In this document: piece by piece, positions 32,978 through 41,269 of the stretch | Position numbering within the stretch: the first letter of the stretch is position 1 | How the letters are laid out: every line of letters starts with the position of its first letter | Source: JAPKZH01 sp963715635 | GTDB lineage: Bacteria; Acidobacteriota; Aminicenantia; Aminicenantales; UBA4085 | Assembly (NCBI GenBank): GCA_963715635.1 | Contig: OY970261.1 | Coordinates: 4,030,001-4,094,000 of the forward strand | Direction of reading: 5' to 3' | Length of the DNA: 64,000 bases | Made by a program: the position numbers and the translations under genes | Notes under the pieces: generated by a model | Told to the model about the DNA's origin: nothing | Seen by the model: the letters and a program-made list of their open reading frames with translations, nothing else | Database searches by the model: none

Positions 32978-34756
32978 ATGGGATTAGTCAAAAAAGGCAG
33001 CCAGCTCTGGTTTTTCGAAGAGCTCTATCCGGACGTGACCTATGGGTTCAAGGTTGCCAGAGTTATCGTCCCGGAGACGCAGACGGGCTTTCAGAGACTG
33101 ATGATTTTAGAAACGGACCGGCTGGGCCGCGTCCTTGTCCTCGACGGCATCGTCCAGCTGACCGAGGAAGACGAAGGCATTTATCATGAATGGATCGCCC
33201 ACTGGCCGTTGTTCGCGCTCCTCAAGCCGGCCAAACACGTCCTCATCATCGGCGGCGGAGACGGGGGCGTCGCCCGGGAGGTGCTACGCCACCGAAACAT
33301 CAAGACGGTCACCATGGTCGAAATCGACAAGATGGTCGTCAACCTCTGCCGGGAGCATATGCCTGCGATTTCCGAGGGCATCTTCGACGACCCCCGCTTC
33401 AAGCTGATCGTCGGAGACGGCGCCGAAGTCATTCGGGCCGACAAGGGCAGACACGACGTCATCATCATCGATTCGACCGACCCGATCGGCCCCGCCAAGA
33501 GCCTCTTCAACACGAATTTCTATCAAAGCGTCTACGACGCCCTGGCGGACGGCGGTATCGCCATCCATCAGACGGGAGCCTTGATCCTCCAGCCGTACGA
33601 ATGCCCGGGGAGCTGGCGCCAGATGGAAAGAATCTTTGATGATGTCCGGGTCGTCCAGTTCACCAATGTCAGCTACATGGGCGGGCCGTTTAGCCTGACC
33701 GCCGGCTCGAAGGGAAGGAAGGTCTTCAAGCAGGCAGACAGGAATGCGAAGAAATCCTACAAGGAGGCGGGGATCAAGACCGATTGGTATTCGCCCCGAA
33801 TATCGGCCCTGCCTTATCCCGAATTTCAAAAGCGTCTGGAGACGGATAAGTACGGCGAGGAAGTCGTTATGGATATCGAACTGACCGGAGCTCGCATGCC
33901 GGGCCTGAAACAGGTGAAGACGTGGAGCCGGGAAACCTGCCAAGCCATCAAGATGAAGGCCTTCGGGACGCCCATGGTTTCCGACATCAGGTTCGGGGAA
34001 GGGGATACACTGGTCCAGTATATCGAGACCAGCGCCATCAATTATCGGCGCTACGGCAAAACGGGATGCGCCAATTGTTTCACGTGCGCTTCCCTTCCTG
34101 TCGAGGACGCGGTCGGATTTTCCCTGGCTGATTTCGGCGCGCGGGGCGCCGTCTGCTGGCATCTGCCCCGGGGGTCCTTCGCCGACATCAAGCGCATCCG
34201 GTGGAACACAAAAATCTTCAAGGCCGGGCTGTCGCCGTCGAAGAGCATGGCCGTCAAATCCAAGGTTTACAAGCCGCGCTTTTTGGAAAGCGCGGAGGTC
34301 TTTTCCCCGGATTTCATGCTGCCCATGGACCAGGGATTTTCTTCGGCCTTCGAATTGATCATGGATATCTATGATTGTAATTACTCCATGATTTCCTCTT
34401 GCCAGGCCGTCGCCGAGTGGGCGGCCGAGGGGTTCTTGAAAATCACCGGACTGGAGCCTGTCGGCAACGCCGAGGCCCCTGACTTCGGCCATGCCAAGAA
34501 AAAAACGGCGGGCCCTTCTGTCACCCAGCTTCTGGCCAACGGCTCGAACATCAGCCATTATTCCGTGAACTGGTTGATGATCGTCGTGAACGTCGTCTCC
34601 GAGAAAGGGTTTCCCCTGCGCAGGGCGATCGAATACACAATGGATTATTTCCAGGGGAAATATGCGGTCTGCTGGATCCTACCGCGGGGGATTTCGAGAC
34701 AGAACATCAAGGACATCGCCGACCATTCCTATATCTTTTCTGTGGAAAAGAAATAA
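32978..34756 (+). CDS. speE: Spermidine synthase fused to two AdoMet-decarboxylase-like domains
   Basis: Residues 1-285 form an aminopropyltransferase: N-terminal beta domain, GGGDGG at 92-97, VEIDK at 114-118 and IIIDSTDPIGPA at 163-174. Two related domains follow. The first (about 293-405) runs from EEVVMDIELTG through TLVQYIETSAINYR to GAVCWHLPRG; the second (about 457-575) runs from FELIMDIYDC through VTQLLANGSNISHY to YAVCWILPRG. The VQ-IETS pattern resembles bacterial AdoMet decarboxylases, where cleavage before Ser makes the pyruvoyl cofactor. Copy 1 keeps Glu350-Ser352 and downstream cysteines (364, 367, 370); copy 2 has Ser523 and Ser526 but no such cysteine. The protein may therefore make decarboxylated AdoMet (or another amine) and use it in the same chain. 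Normal spermidine synthases are about 280-300 residues. Confidence 0.85.
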   Translation: MGLVKKGSQLWFFEELYPDVTYGFKVARVIVPETQTGFQRLMILETDRLGRVLVLDGIVQLTEEDEGIYHEWIAHWPLFALLKPAKHVLIIGGGDGGVAREVLRHRNIKTVTMVEIDKMVVNLCREHMPAISEGIFDDPRFKLIVGDGAEVIRADKGRHDVIIIDSTDPIGPAKSLFNTNFYQSVYDALADGGIAIHQTGALILQPYECPGSWRQMERIFDDVRVVQFTNVSYMGGPFSLTAGSKGRKVFKQADRNAKKSYKEAGIKTDWYSPRISALPYPEFQKRLETDKYGEEVVMDIELTGARMPGLKQVKTWSRETCQAIKMKAFGTPMVSDIRFGEGDTLVQYIETSAINYRRYGKTGCANCFTCASLPVEDAVGFSLADFGARGAVCWHLPRGSFADIKRIRWNTKIFKAGLSPSKSMAVKSKVYKPRFLESAEVFSPDFMLPMDQGFSSAFELIMDIYDCNYSMISSCQAVAEWAAEGFLKITGLEPVGNAEAPDFGHAKKKTAGPSVTQLLANGSNISHYSVNWLMIVVNVVSEKGFPLRRAIEYTMDYFQGKYAVCWILPRGISRQNIKDIADHSYIFSVEKK

Positions 34757-34760
34757 CCGA

Positions 34761-35528
34761 ATGCGGATCGAATTTTTCGGCCATTCCTATATCGGGGAAA
34801 AACGGGAGTTTAACGAAGACAGCTTCCTGTGCGTCGACTTTTCCGGCAATCATGCGGGCCCGCCGCAGCCCTTGTACCTCTTTGCTGTGGCCGATGGCAT
34901 CGGCGGGCATGCCGGGGGAGAGGTGGCCAGCCGCCTTGCCATTCGGACCTTGAACGACAACCTGGCCCAGCGGCTGGGTCAAGGGGGCCCCGGCCTCGAT
35001 TTAAAAAACATCCTAGAGGATTCCTTTCATCAAGCCAACCGGAAAATTTTCCGGGAGGGTGCCGAGGCCGAGCGGCTCGCGGGAATGGGAACGACCCTGG
35101 TGGCGGCCCTGATCACGGCCAAGCTTGCCACTGTGGCCAATGTCGGAGACAGCCGGCTTTATCTTATCCGGGGGAATACCCCGGTCCAGATCAGTCAAGA
35201 TCACTCCTGGGCGGCCGAGCAAGTGCGGCGCAAACTTCTCTCGGAGAAAGAAGTCGGGCGGTCGCCGTTCCGGAACCTGGTGACCCGCTCTCTGGGATAC
35301 GGGCCTGAGATCGAGGTGGACTCTTTCAGGATCCCACTTTTGGACGGTGATTGGCTGCTGCTGTGCACGGACGGGCTTTATGGGCCCCTTCCCGAGCGGG
35401 TCCTCGTCAAATTCTTCGAGAAAGCAGGACGGCCTGAGGGCGCCTGCCGGGCGCTCATCAAGGCCGCCGATAAAAAAGGCAGCCAGGACAATATCACGGC
35501 GGTTGTGGTCTCGGTCCGGGAAGCGTAA
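34761..35528 (+). CDS. PP2C-family protein phosphatase
   Basis: The 255-residue protein has the PP2C metal-binding and core motifs in order: REFNEDS, VADGIGGHAGGEVAS, GMGTTLVAALI, ANVGDSRLYLI, QDHSWAAEQ, RSLGYGPEIEVD, LLLCTDGL and SQDNITAVVV. All aspartates expected for the two-metal centre are present. Such enzymes dephosphorylate Ser/Thr in bacterial signalling, usually opposite a Hanks-type kinase. No kinase domain is visible in this window, although the truncated first gene may have carried one. ATG 34761 is four bases after the spermidine synthase stop. The longer open frame upstream is over that gene. Confidence 0.9.
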   Translation: MRIEFFGHSYIGEKREFNEDSFLCVDFSGNHAGPPQPLYLFAVADGIGGHAGGEVASRLAIRTLNDNLAQRLGQGGPGLDLKNILEDSFHQANRKIFREGAEAERLAGMGTTLVAALITAKLATVANVGDSRLYLIRGNTPVQISQDHSWAAEQVRRKLLSEKEVGRSPFRNLVTRSLGYGPEIEVDSFRIPLLDGDWLLLCTDGLYGPLPERVLVKFFEKAGRPEGACRALIKAADKKGSQDNITAVVVSVREA

Positions 35529-35581
35529 AATTAAATCCGGCATAGCGGAGACAAAAATAGGCCGATGAAAAAGGAGGCTTG

Positions 35582-36751
35582 ATGAACGTTCGGAGCGTGC
35601 GGAACTGGGCAACTCTTGGGCTGCTTATTTTTCTGGGATGTTGTCTGGCCGTCCAAGCGGCGGAGGTCAAGATCAAAGTGGTCGTGGAAAACGCGTCCAT
35701 TCGATCCAGGCCGGGCATTGATGCCTTGGTCATCGAAGAGAAGATCCCGCTGGGGGCCGTCTATCTTTCCTCCAAGAAAGAGGGCGAATGGTACGAAGTG
35801 AAGTTCCGGTCCAAACTGGGAGTGCAGCTGACCGGCTATATTCATGAAATGTATATCGAAGTCGTCAAGGAAGGCGAAGAGCAGGCCGCCGCGGCCAAGC
35901 GGCCCCCGGTTTTTAAAGACCTGGGTCCCGCCCGAGAAAGAGGGATGAAGAATTTCGAGTTTGGGTTAATTTTCGGTATGAACGCGGGCGCATTTCTGCC
36001 TGCATCCTCTTCCTATTCGGATAATTGGTCGTGGGAGGAGCTCCAATCCGTCACGGAAACCGGTACGATTACGCACAAACTGAACAATTCTCCGGCCATG
36101 GCGGGCGGTTTTTTTACGTATTATTTCCAGGGAGGCTTCGGCCTCCGGCTGAGTTTTGATTACAACTTTAAACAGACGTTGTCGGCTGCCGAAAGTGCCT
36201 TCCATATGAGCTGGACTTGGACACAGGAAAGAGGCGCATACACTTTAGATCAAACATGGCCAGTCCAGGGAGACTATTCGCTCTCTCCCATCAGCTTTAA
36301 TCTCATCTATAAGCTCCAGTCGGGCGGCGCTCTAATTCCCTATTTCACGGCAGGGATCACGTATTTTATAGGAAAAGCGAACCTCAATACTTCGGTCGGC
36401 TACGGCCAGTCATGGTTTTCCGAGGACCTGACGACGCAATATATTGATTATTTTATCATTCCGGTGAAACTGGAAAAGAAATTGGACACGGTGGGAGGAA
36501 ATATCGGAGCAGGCCTCGATATCCTTTTCTCACCGAATATCGGCATGAATATCGATGCGGTCTATTATCTCGGCCCCTCATCCGAGGAATCATGGCCGTT
36601 CGTGGCGGGGAGCTATCCGGCGGCCAATTATTCGGGTTTTACTTGGGAGTTGCAGGCGCAGGAAGTGAACACCCTGCAGCGTAAATATACAAAACTGAAT
36701 TTCAAGCTCTCTTACTTCAGGATCGCGGGCGGCTTCAAAATCCTCTTCTAG
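35582..36751 (+). CDS. SH3-domain protein with C-terminal outer-membrane beta-barrel
   Basis: The 389-residue protein has a signal peptide ending near VQAAE. A bacterial SH3 domain follows (about 27-95, VVVENASIRSRPGIDALVI...YEVKF...TGYIHEMY), then a long region of alternating strands (FGLRLSFDYNF, GALIPYFTAGITYFIG, NIGAGLDILFSPNIGMNIDAVYYL) ending in FKILF. That ending is typical of outer-membrane barrels with a terminal aromatic residue. AAGGAGG stands four bases before ATG 35582, and a five-codon ORF (35565-35582) overlaps it as TGATG. The last 17 bases overlap the end of the convergent deacetylase gene. Confidence 0.78.
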   Translation: MNVRSVRNWATLGLLIFLGCCLAVQAAEVKIKVVVENASIRSRPGIDALVIEEKIPLGAVYLSSKKEGEWYEVKFRSKLGVQLTGYIHEMYIEVVKEGEEQAAAAKRPPVFKDLGPARERGMKNFEFGLIFGMNAGAFLPASSSYSDNWSWEELQSVTETGTITHKLNNSPAMAGGFFTYYFQGGFGLRLSFDYNFKQTLSAAESAFHMSWTWTQERGAYTLDQTWPVQGDYSLSPISFNLIYKLQSGGALIPYFTAGITYFIGKANLNTSVGYGQSWFSEDLTTQYIDYFIIPVKLEKKLDTVGGNIGAGLDILFSPNIGMNIDAVYYLGPSSEESWPFVAGSYPAANYSGFTWELQAQEVNTLQRKYTKLNFKLSYFRIAGGFKILF

Positions 36752-37832
36752 TAGCGACGACTCCAGAAGCGAAGACGAGCTCGACGCCGTAGCCCTCTGC
36801 CAGTCCGATGTATTTTTGGAGGGCCCGGAGCGTCTCGGGCCTGGCGTGGCAGATGCCCACGGCCTGGCCTTTTTCCCGGGCCATCTGGAAGAGCTCGATA
36901 AGCTTGGCTTGAATGCTCTCTTCGCTCTCCACGGCGTCTATGAAAACTTTGCGAGAGGCGGACGGGACGCCCAGCTTGAGGGCCAAGTCGAAGGCGACCG
37001 AGTTTTTGGTCGTCCGGCTGTCGATGAAATAGAGGCCTTTATCCTTGACGACCTCCAGAATAATGCGCATGATTTCTAGGTCTTCGGTAATCTTCGAGCC
37101 GGTGTGATTGTTCACGCCCTTGCACCAGGGGATCTGTTGCAGGCAGGCCTCCATATCCCGCTTGATTTCTTCTCTGTTCATGCCCTTGCTGATCGTCCCC
37201 CCCAACGGAGTTTTCTTGGGCGCGTGCTTCAGAGATTCCAGCGGCAGGTGAAGCATTATCTCCAAGCCCCCTTCGCGGGCAAGCTCGGCCGTTTTCAGAG
37301 TCAAGGGAACAAAGGGCAGGATGGAAACCGTGATCGGCTTTTTCAGGGCGCAGAGGCTTTGGACGGCTTCCAGGCTGTAGCCCAGGTCATCCACGATAAT
37401 CGCGGCCATCTTTCTTGAGGGCGGCCCGGCGGGTGGCCCCTTGGGCCGGCAGGCAAACAAAATCGTCACTTGTTCCTGGCTTTTGCCTGTGACCTGCCAC
37501 AGAAAATAGACCGCGTCTTTTTCCTGATTTTTTTCTTTTTTCAGGATCACCCCTGAAGCCTTTGTCAGCTGCGTTTCGAGCTGCGGTTCGATGGCCTCGT
37601 ACATATCGAGTTCCAGTTCAACCTTGCAATGGAGTCTGCCGGCGTTATCCCGGAATAGGTGGATGTCCTTGGCAGTCAGACCCTGGTTGGCCAGGATTTT
37701 TGTCAAAATTTCGGCCGGCCCGGGCTCTGTGGGCGGGGTTTTCCGCTCTTGCCTCCGGCAGCCTGGATCCAAAAAACCGATGGCCAGCACGAGGAGCAGG
37801 AGACTCAGGAAGGGGAAGGAGGTCCTCCGCAT
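36735..37832 (-). CDS. Divergent polysaccharide deacetylase (YibQ/DUF610 family)
   Basis: The 365-residue protein has an N-terminal hydrophobic segment with a possible lipobox (LDPGC). An N-terminal domain of about 100 residues comes next, then the YibQ-type NodB-like fold: AAIIVDDLGYSLEAV, ISILPF-like VSILPFVPLTL, LEIMLHLPLE, KGVNNHTGSKIT and GLYFIDSRTT. The conserved D-D and H-H positions are present, so metal binding is plausible, although this family lacks proven deacetylase activity. It is the last gene of an EnvC / S41 / YibQ order also seen in proteobacteria, pointing to peptidoglycan remodelling at division. Spacing to the S41 gene is three bases. Confidence 0.85.
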   Translation of the reverse strand: MRRTSFPFLSLLLLVLAIGFLDPGCRRQERKTPPTEPGPAEILTKILANQGLTAKDIHLFRDNAGRLHCKVELELDMYEAIEPQLETQLTKASGVILKKEKNQEKDAVYFLWQVTGKSQEQVTILFACRPKGPPAGPPSRKMAAIIVDDLGYSLEAVQSLCALKKPITVSILPFVPLTLKTAELAREGGLEIMLHLPLESLKHAPKKTPLGGTISKGMNREEIKRDMEACLQQIPWCKGVNNHTGSKITEDLEIMRIILEVVKDKGLYFIDSRTTKNSVAFDLALKLGVPSASRKVFIDAVESEESIQAKLIELFQMAREKGQAVGICHARPETLRALQKYIGLAEGYGVELVFASGVVATRRGF

Positions 37833-37835
37833 GAA

Positions 37836-38978
37836 TTATGAGCCGGAGATCAGACCGATGGTTTTTTCGATATACGCTTTGTCTTCCTGCCTGTCCGCTT
37901 CGATCTTGATATCCGCGGCAACGCCCTTTCCCCAGATTTTCTCGCCGGAATTCAGGCAGAAGATGCCGGTCGTTAAGAGGAGCGCGTCCCCGCCTTCCAG
38001 AGGAAAAAGTTCCTGCCGAGAGGCCAGCCCAGGAGTCGGGATTCCTACAATTTTGGCCTTTTGGAAGTCTTTGAGGACGGCCGCGACTATTTCCGAGTCG
38101 CCCATGGTTGCCGAATTGACCCAAATGACCAAGCGCATTTTTTCCAGCGAGGGCTCATCGGGGCAGGCCAGGATGTCTTTGGCGCCCCCTTTCTTTTCCA
38201 GGTAGCCGATTTTTGCCGATTTGAGGAAGACATTCAGGAATTTTTGCGCTTCCTCAAGGTCGCCCTCATAGCAGTTGCGGAGGTCTAACACGAGCGGGCC
38301 TTTTTGGGACTTGAGGCGGGGCAGGAGGTTGGTCCTGAATTCTCTGACCAGGGGCGGGAAGAAATGATGCACTTTGACGATCCCCGCCGTGTCCTTGAGG
38401 GCCGAATAAGACACACTTTGGGGATAGAGGTCGGCCCTTTCCACAGGAACCTCCTGGGTCGAGGTATCATGGAGGACCCTCAGCTTAACGGGCTTTTTCT
38501 CTTTGTCCTTGAGATAGAGGCCGATTTCCGAGAGGCTCCAGACCAGCGTGGTATGGTCGTCCAAGGCCGTGACGGAATCTCCGAACTTGATCCCTGCTTT
38601 TTCGGCCGGGGAGTCTTTGACGAGGCCGAAGACGACCGGGAAGGCGCCGTAATGCTTGAACAGAATGACACCGATGTCTTTCCAGGCCGACTTTTGCGGC
38701 TGCAGGTATTTTATCGCGTTGGATTTGTCCAAATAGCTGGAAAGAACGTCCAGTGAACCGACCATTCCCTGGAAAGCGCCTTCCATCGTTGACTTCGGAA
38801 CGGGCTCCTCGAGATAGTCGTTCCTGACGAGATTAATGACCCTGGGCAGGAGCTCAAAGCTCTTGTGCGGCGGAAATTTTTGCGACACACCCCGCAAAAC
38901 GCTCTCTTCCAGCCAGAAGAACAAGACGACGGCGGCCAGAGCCACCGTCATCCAAACACGCGTTTTCTTCGTTTTCAT
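37836..38978 (-). CDS. S41 (C-terminal processing protease) homologue lacking catalytic residues
   Basis: The 380-residue protein has an N-terminal membrane anchor, a PDZ domain (VFGLVKDSPAEKAGIKFGDSVTALD, about 115-170) and an S41 fold (PLVLDLRNCYEGDLEEA; VIWVNSATMGDSEIVAAVL; GIPTPGL). Active CTP proteases have VN.NSASASEI with nucleophile Ser and GEPTFGKG with the general-base Lys. Here the aligned residues are Thr291 and Leu318, so both members of the dyad are replaced. The protein is therefore probably a non-proteolytic scaffold. Its neighbours are an EnvC-like protein upstream and a YibQ-like protein downstream. The structure suggests it presents or positions partners in the periplasm. 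Confidence 0.86.
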   Translation of the reverse strand: MKTKKTRVWMTVALAAVVLFFWLEESVLRGVSQKFPPHKSFELLPRVINLVRNDYLEEPVPKSTMEGAFQGMVGSLDVLSSYLDKSNAIKYLQPQKSAWKDIGVILFKHYGAFPVVFGLVKDSPAEKAGIKFGDSVTALDDHTTLVWSLSEIGLYLKDKEKKPVKLRVLHDTSTQEVPVERADLYPQSVSYSALKDTAGIVKVHHFFPPLVREFRTNLLPRLKSQKGPLVLDLRNCYEGDLEEAQKFLNVFLKSAKIGYLEKKGGAKDILACPDEPSLEKMRLVIWVNSATMGDSEIVAAVLKDFQKAKIVGIPTPGLASRQELFPLEGGDALLLTTGIFCLNSGEKIWGKGVAADIKIEADRQEDKAYIEKTIGLISGS

Positions 38979-39011
38979 CGGGCTCTCTCTCTTGAGCGAG
39001 GCAGGATTGTA

Positions 39012-40208
39012 TCATCTTCGCGCGAGCCATTGCAAGGGATCGAGGGGCTTTGTCTTATAGCGGATCTCGAAATAGAGGGAAACCCCGACCAGCGATCCCG
39101 TGTCCCCGGCCTCGGCGACGGGTTGATCGGTCTTGACGATATCGCCTTTCTTCACCAAAAACTTGGCACAGTGGCCGTAGAGAGAATAGTAGGCCATGCC
39201 GTGGTCAATAATGAGCATGTTGCCGTAGCCTTGAAAATAGTCGGCAAAGACGACCTTGCCGGCATGGACGGAGCGGACCTCTAGGTTCTCTTGAGAGGGA
39301 GCGATCTCCACCCCATTGTTCATCGTCACGGTGTTGAATTGAGGATGCCTCTGCAGGCCGAACGACGAAACGACCTTTTTGGCATTGACTGGCCAGGGAA
39401 GCTTGCCCTTTTTTTCATAGAAAGGCGTGAAGGGAAAGGGGATCTCCCATTCCTGTTTTTCGAACTTTTGGATCAGGAGCTGGAGCTCCCTGGCCCGGAT
39501 GCTCAGCTCGTCGATCGTCTGTTCGTAGGTTTTTTGGCTGGTCCTGATCTGAGCCATGAGCGCCCGGTCCTTTTTCTCTTCGGCCTCCAGCTCGATTTTT
39601 TTGGCGTCCGCCCTCTGGATCAGGCTTCCGATTTCTTGTTCCTTTGCTTTGAGGTTGGCCTCGGCCTGGCCAAGATCGGTCAGGTTTTTTTTGTATTCGG
39701 CGATCATCCGCTCCTCGGAAGAGGCCAGCACGCCCAGGTTCTTGCTTTCGCCCAGGAGGACCTTCAGATCTTGGGCCTGGAAGACAAAGCGGACAAAGCT
39801 CAGCGGCCCGAATTTGTAAAGCGTCACCATGATCCTGGCCAGCGCCTCCCGTTCCTGTTCGAGAGAAGCCTCGAGTTCGGGGATGCTCTTTTTGATCGAC
39901 GTCAGCTCCAGCCTGTTTTTTTCGAGCTGCATGTTGAGCAGGGCCTGCTCGTTCCGAATCAGCTGCTTGGTGAAGCCGATCCGGTCCAGGCTGGACAGGA
40001 TGGTCTTTTCCTTTCTTCTTTCTTCGACGATCTTGCCGTTGAGCCTGTCGATTTCTTCTTTGATCTTTGCCAGGCGTTTTTCATATTCGGCGGCTTCCTG
40101 CTGTTGCTGCGGTTGCTGTTTGGCCGGCGGAGTCTGGCCGTGAGCCGTCCCGGCCGAGATGAGCACGAGACCGAGTGTCCACAGGCCGAATTTCTTGATA
40201 GGGTTCAT
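39012..40208 (-). CDS. envC: EnvC-like murein hydrolase activator with degenerate LytM domain
   Basis: The 398-residue protein has a signal peptide, a Gln-rich linker and a long coiled coil (about 40-260). A C-terminal LytM/M23 domain (about 285-395) follows, starting WPVNAKKVVSSFGLQRHP. Active M23 enzymes bind zinc through HxGxD and HLHFE. Here the corresponding segments read NNGVEIA and SLYFEIR, so the zinc ligands are missing, as in E. coli EnvC, which activates amidases instead of cutting peptidoglycan. It starts four bases inside the UPF0104 gene end and leads the S41 and YibQ-like genes. A role in cell separation is inferred from this conserved order. Confidence 0.87.
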   Translation of the reverse strand: MNPIKKFGLWTLGLVLISAGTAHGQTPPAKQQPQQQQEAAEYEKRLAKIKEEIDRLNGKIVEERRKEKTILSSLDRIGFTKQLIRNEQALLNMQLEKNRLELTSIKKSIPELEASLEQEREALARIMVTLYKFGPLSFVRFVFQAQDLKVLLGESKNLGVLASSEERMIAEYKKNLTDLGQAEANLKAKEQEIGSLIQRADAKKIELEAEEKKDRALMAQIRTSQKTYEQTIDELSIRARELQLLIQKFEKQEWEIPFPFTPFYEKKGKLPWPVNAKKVVSSFGLQRHPQFNTVTMNNGVEIAPSQENLEVRSVHAGKVVFADYFQGYGNMLIIDHGMAYYSLYGHCAKFLVKKGDIVKTDQPVAEAGDTGSLVGVSLYFEIRYKTKPLDPLQWLARR

Positions 40209-41188
40209 TTTCTTGAAACGTAAATGATGCCGCCGAACAGGCCCACGGCGAGGCCGAAGACAATCTCGATGATGGAGAAGGACAGCGCCGTCTCCGGAGC
40301 GATGCCATAGAACCTGAAGATTTCGATATAGGCCCCTTCCCGGAGGCCCAGTCCGTTGATCGTCACGGGAATGATTTGGATGAGCAGAACGATCGGGATG
40401 AAGATAAAGTAATCCAGAAAGTCAATCTCGAGGCGGAGGGCTTTTCCGATCAGGAAATAATAGAGGATGACGTTGAGCTGGAGAAGGAACGCCCAGAGTG
40501 TGGCCTGGGCAAACTCGGTCCGTTTGTTCCTGTACCCGAGGACGGTCGTCCGGAAGACGACGAACTTTTGCGCGACCTTTCCCAGAAATCCCCCAGCCCG
40601 TACTTTTTCCAGCCAGCGGCCGAAAAAAGGGAGAAAGAAGAGCGCTAGAACCGCCAGGCCGGCCAAGCCGAGGAGAAGCGCGCCCCAGATGACAGGAATC
40701 TTCCGGGCCATATCCAGGCGCAGAAGCGAGGCGACCAAAGCGAAGACGAAGAGCACGATGATCCCCGTCATACGCTCGACCGCGACGATGGCCGAAGATT
40801 TCACAATGGACTTGGAATAGCGCGATCCGTCCCAGATGCGGACGATATCCCCGCCGAAGCGGGTCGGGAGGAAATTGTTGAAGAAAGTCCCCACGAGATA
40901 GGACTTGGCCAGGAATATCAACGGGATTCGGTCTCCCTGGGCGCGGGCCAGAATTTGCCAGCGGTAGGCGCTGATGAGGAGTCCCAGGGCGTGTAGGGAG
41001 AAGGAAAGGGCGAGCCAGCCCCAGACGACGTCCTTGAGTTTCAGGCCGATCTCCTTGAAAGAGACCTTCGAGACAACCAGGAGGAACGCCAGGACGGAGA
41101 GGCTAAAGAGGAGTTTGCCGGCGAGAACCAGGTTGTTTCGTTTTACCATCAGGGGCCGCACAGATTTTTTACCACAATCGGGAAGCAT
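40205..41188 (-). CDS. UPF0104/lysylphosphatidylglycerol synthase transmembrane family protein
   Basis: The 327-residue protein has about eight transmembrane helices and motifs of the YbhN/LPG synthase membrane-domain family: LSFSLHALGLLISAYRWQ, NNFLPTRFGGDIVRIWD, AIVAVERMTGI and IPVTINGLGLREG. This family includes flippase-like proteins but most members lack a known substrate. The first ATG (41188) and a second (41149, MVKRNNLVLAGK) are both possible; neither has a good ribosome-binding site, and the shorter form is closer to typical N-termini. The stop overlaps the EnvC start by four bases. Confidence 0.82.
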   Translation of the reverse strand: MLPDCGKKSVRPLMVKRNNLVLAGKLLFSLSVLAFLLVVSKVSFKEIGLKLKDVVWGWLALSFSLHALGLLISAYRWQILARAQGDRIPLIFLAKSYLVGTFFNNFLPTRFGGDIVRIWDGSRYSKSIVKSSAIVAVERMTGIIVLFVFALVASLLRLDMARKIPVIWGALLLGLAGLAVLALFFLPFFGRWLEKVRAGGFLGKVAQKFVVFRTTVLGYRNKRTEFAQATLWAFLLQLNVILYYFLIGKALRLEIDFLDYFIFIPIVLLIQIIPVTINGLGLREGAYIEIFRFYGIAPETALSFSIIEIVFGLAVGLFGGIIYVSRK

Positions 41189-41269
41189 TGTCTATTTTCG
41201 GACGGATATTCATTTTTGTTTTCAAATGATAGAAATTCATATATATTCGCTTTCGACAGAAGCTGTTTC

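Noticed and set aside
33284..34558. Minus-strand frame of 424 codons antisense to the polyamine enzyme
   Set aside because: Shadow of the spermidine synthase fusion gene; no motif and no ribosome-binding site.
35565..35582. Five-codon ORF overlapping the barrel protein start (TGATG)
   Set aside because: It merely contains the ribosome-binding site AAGGAGG read as codons; too short to support a leader-peptide claim.
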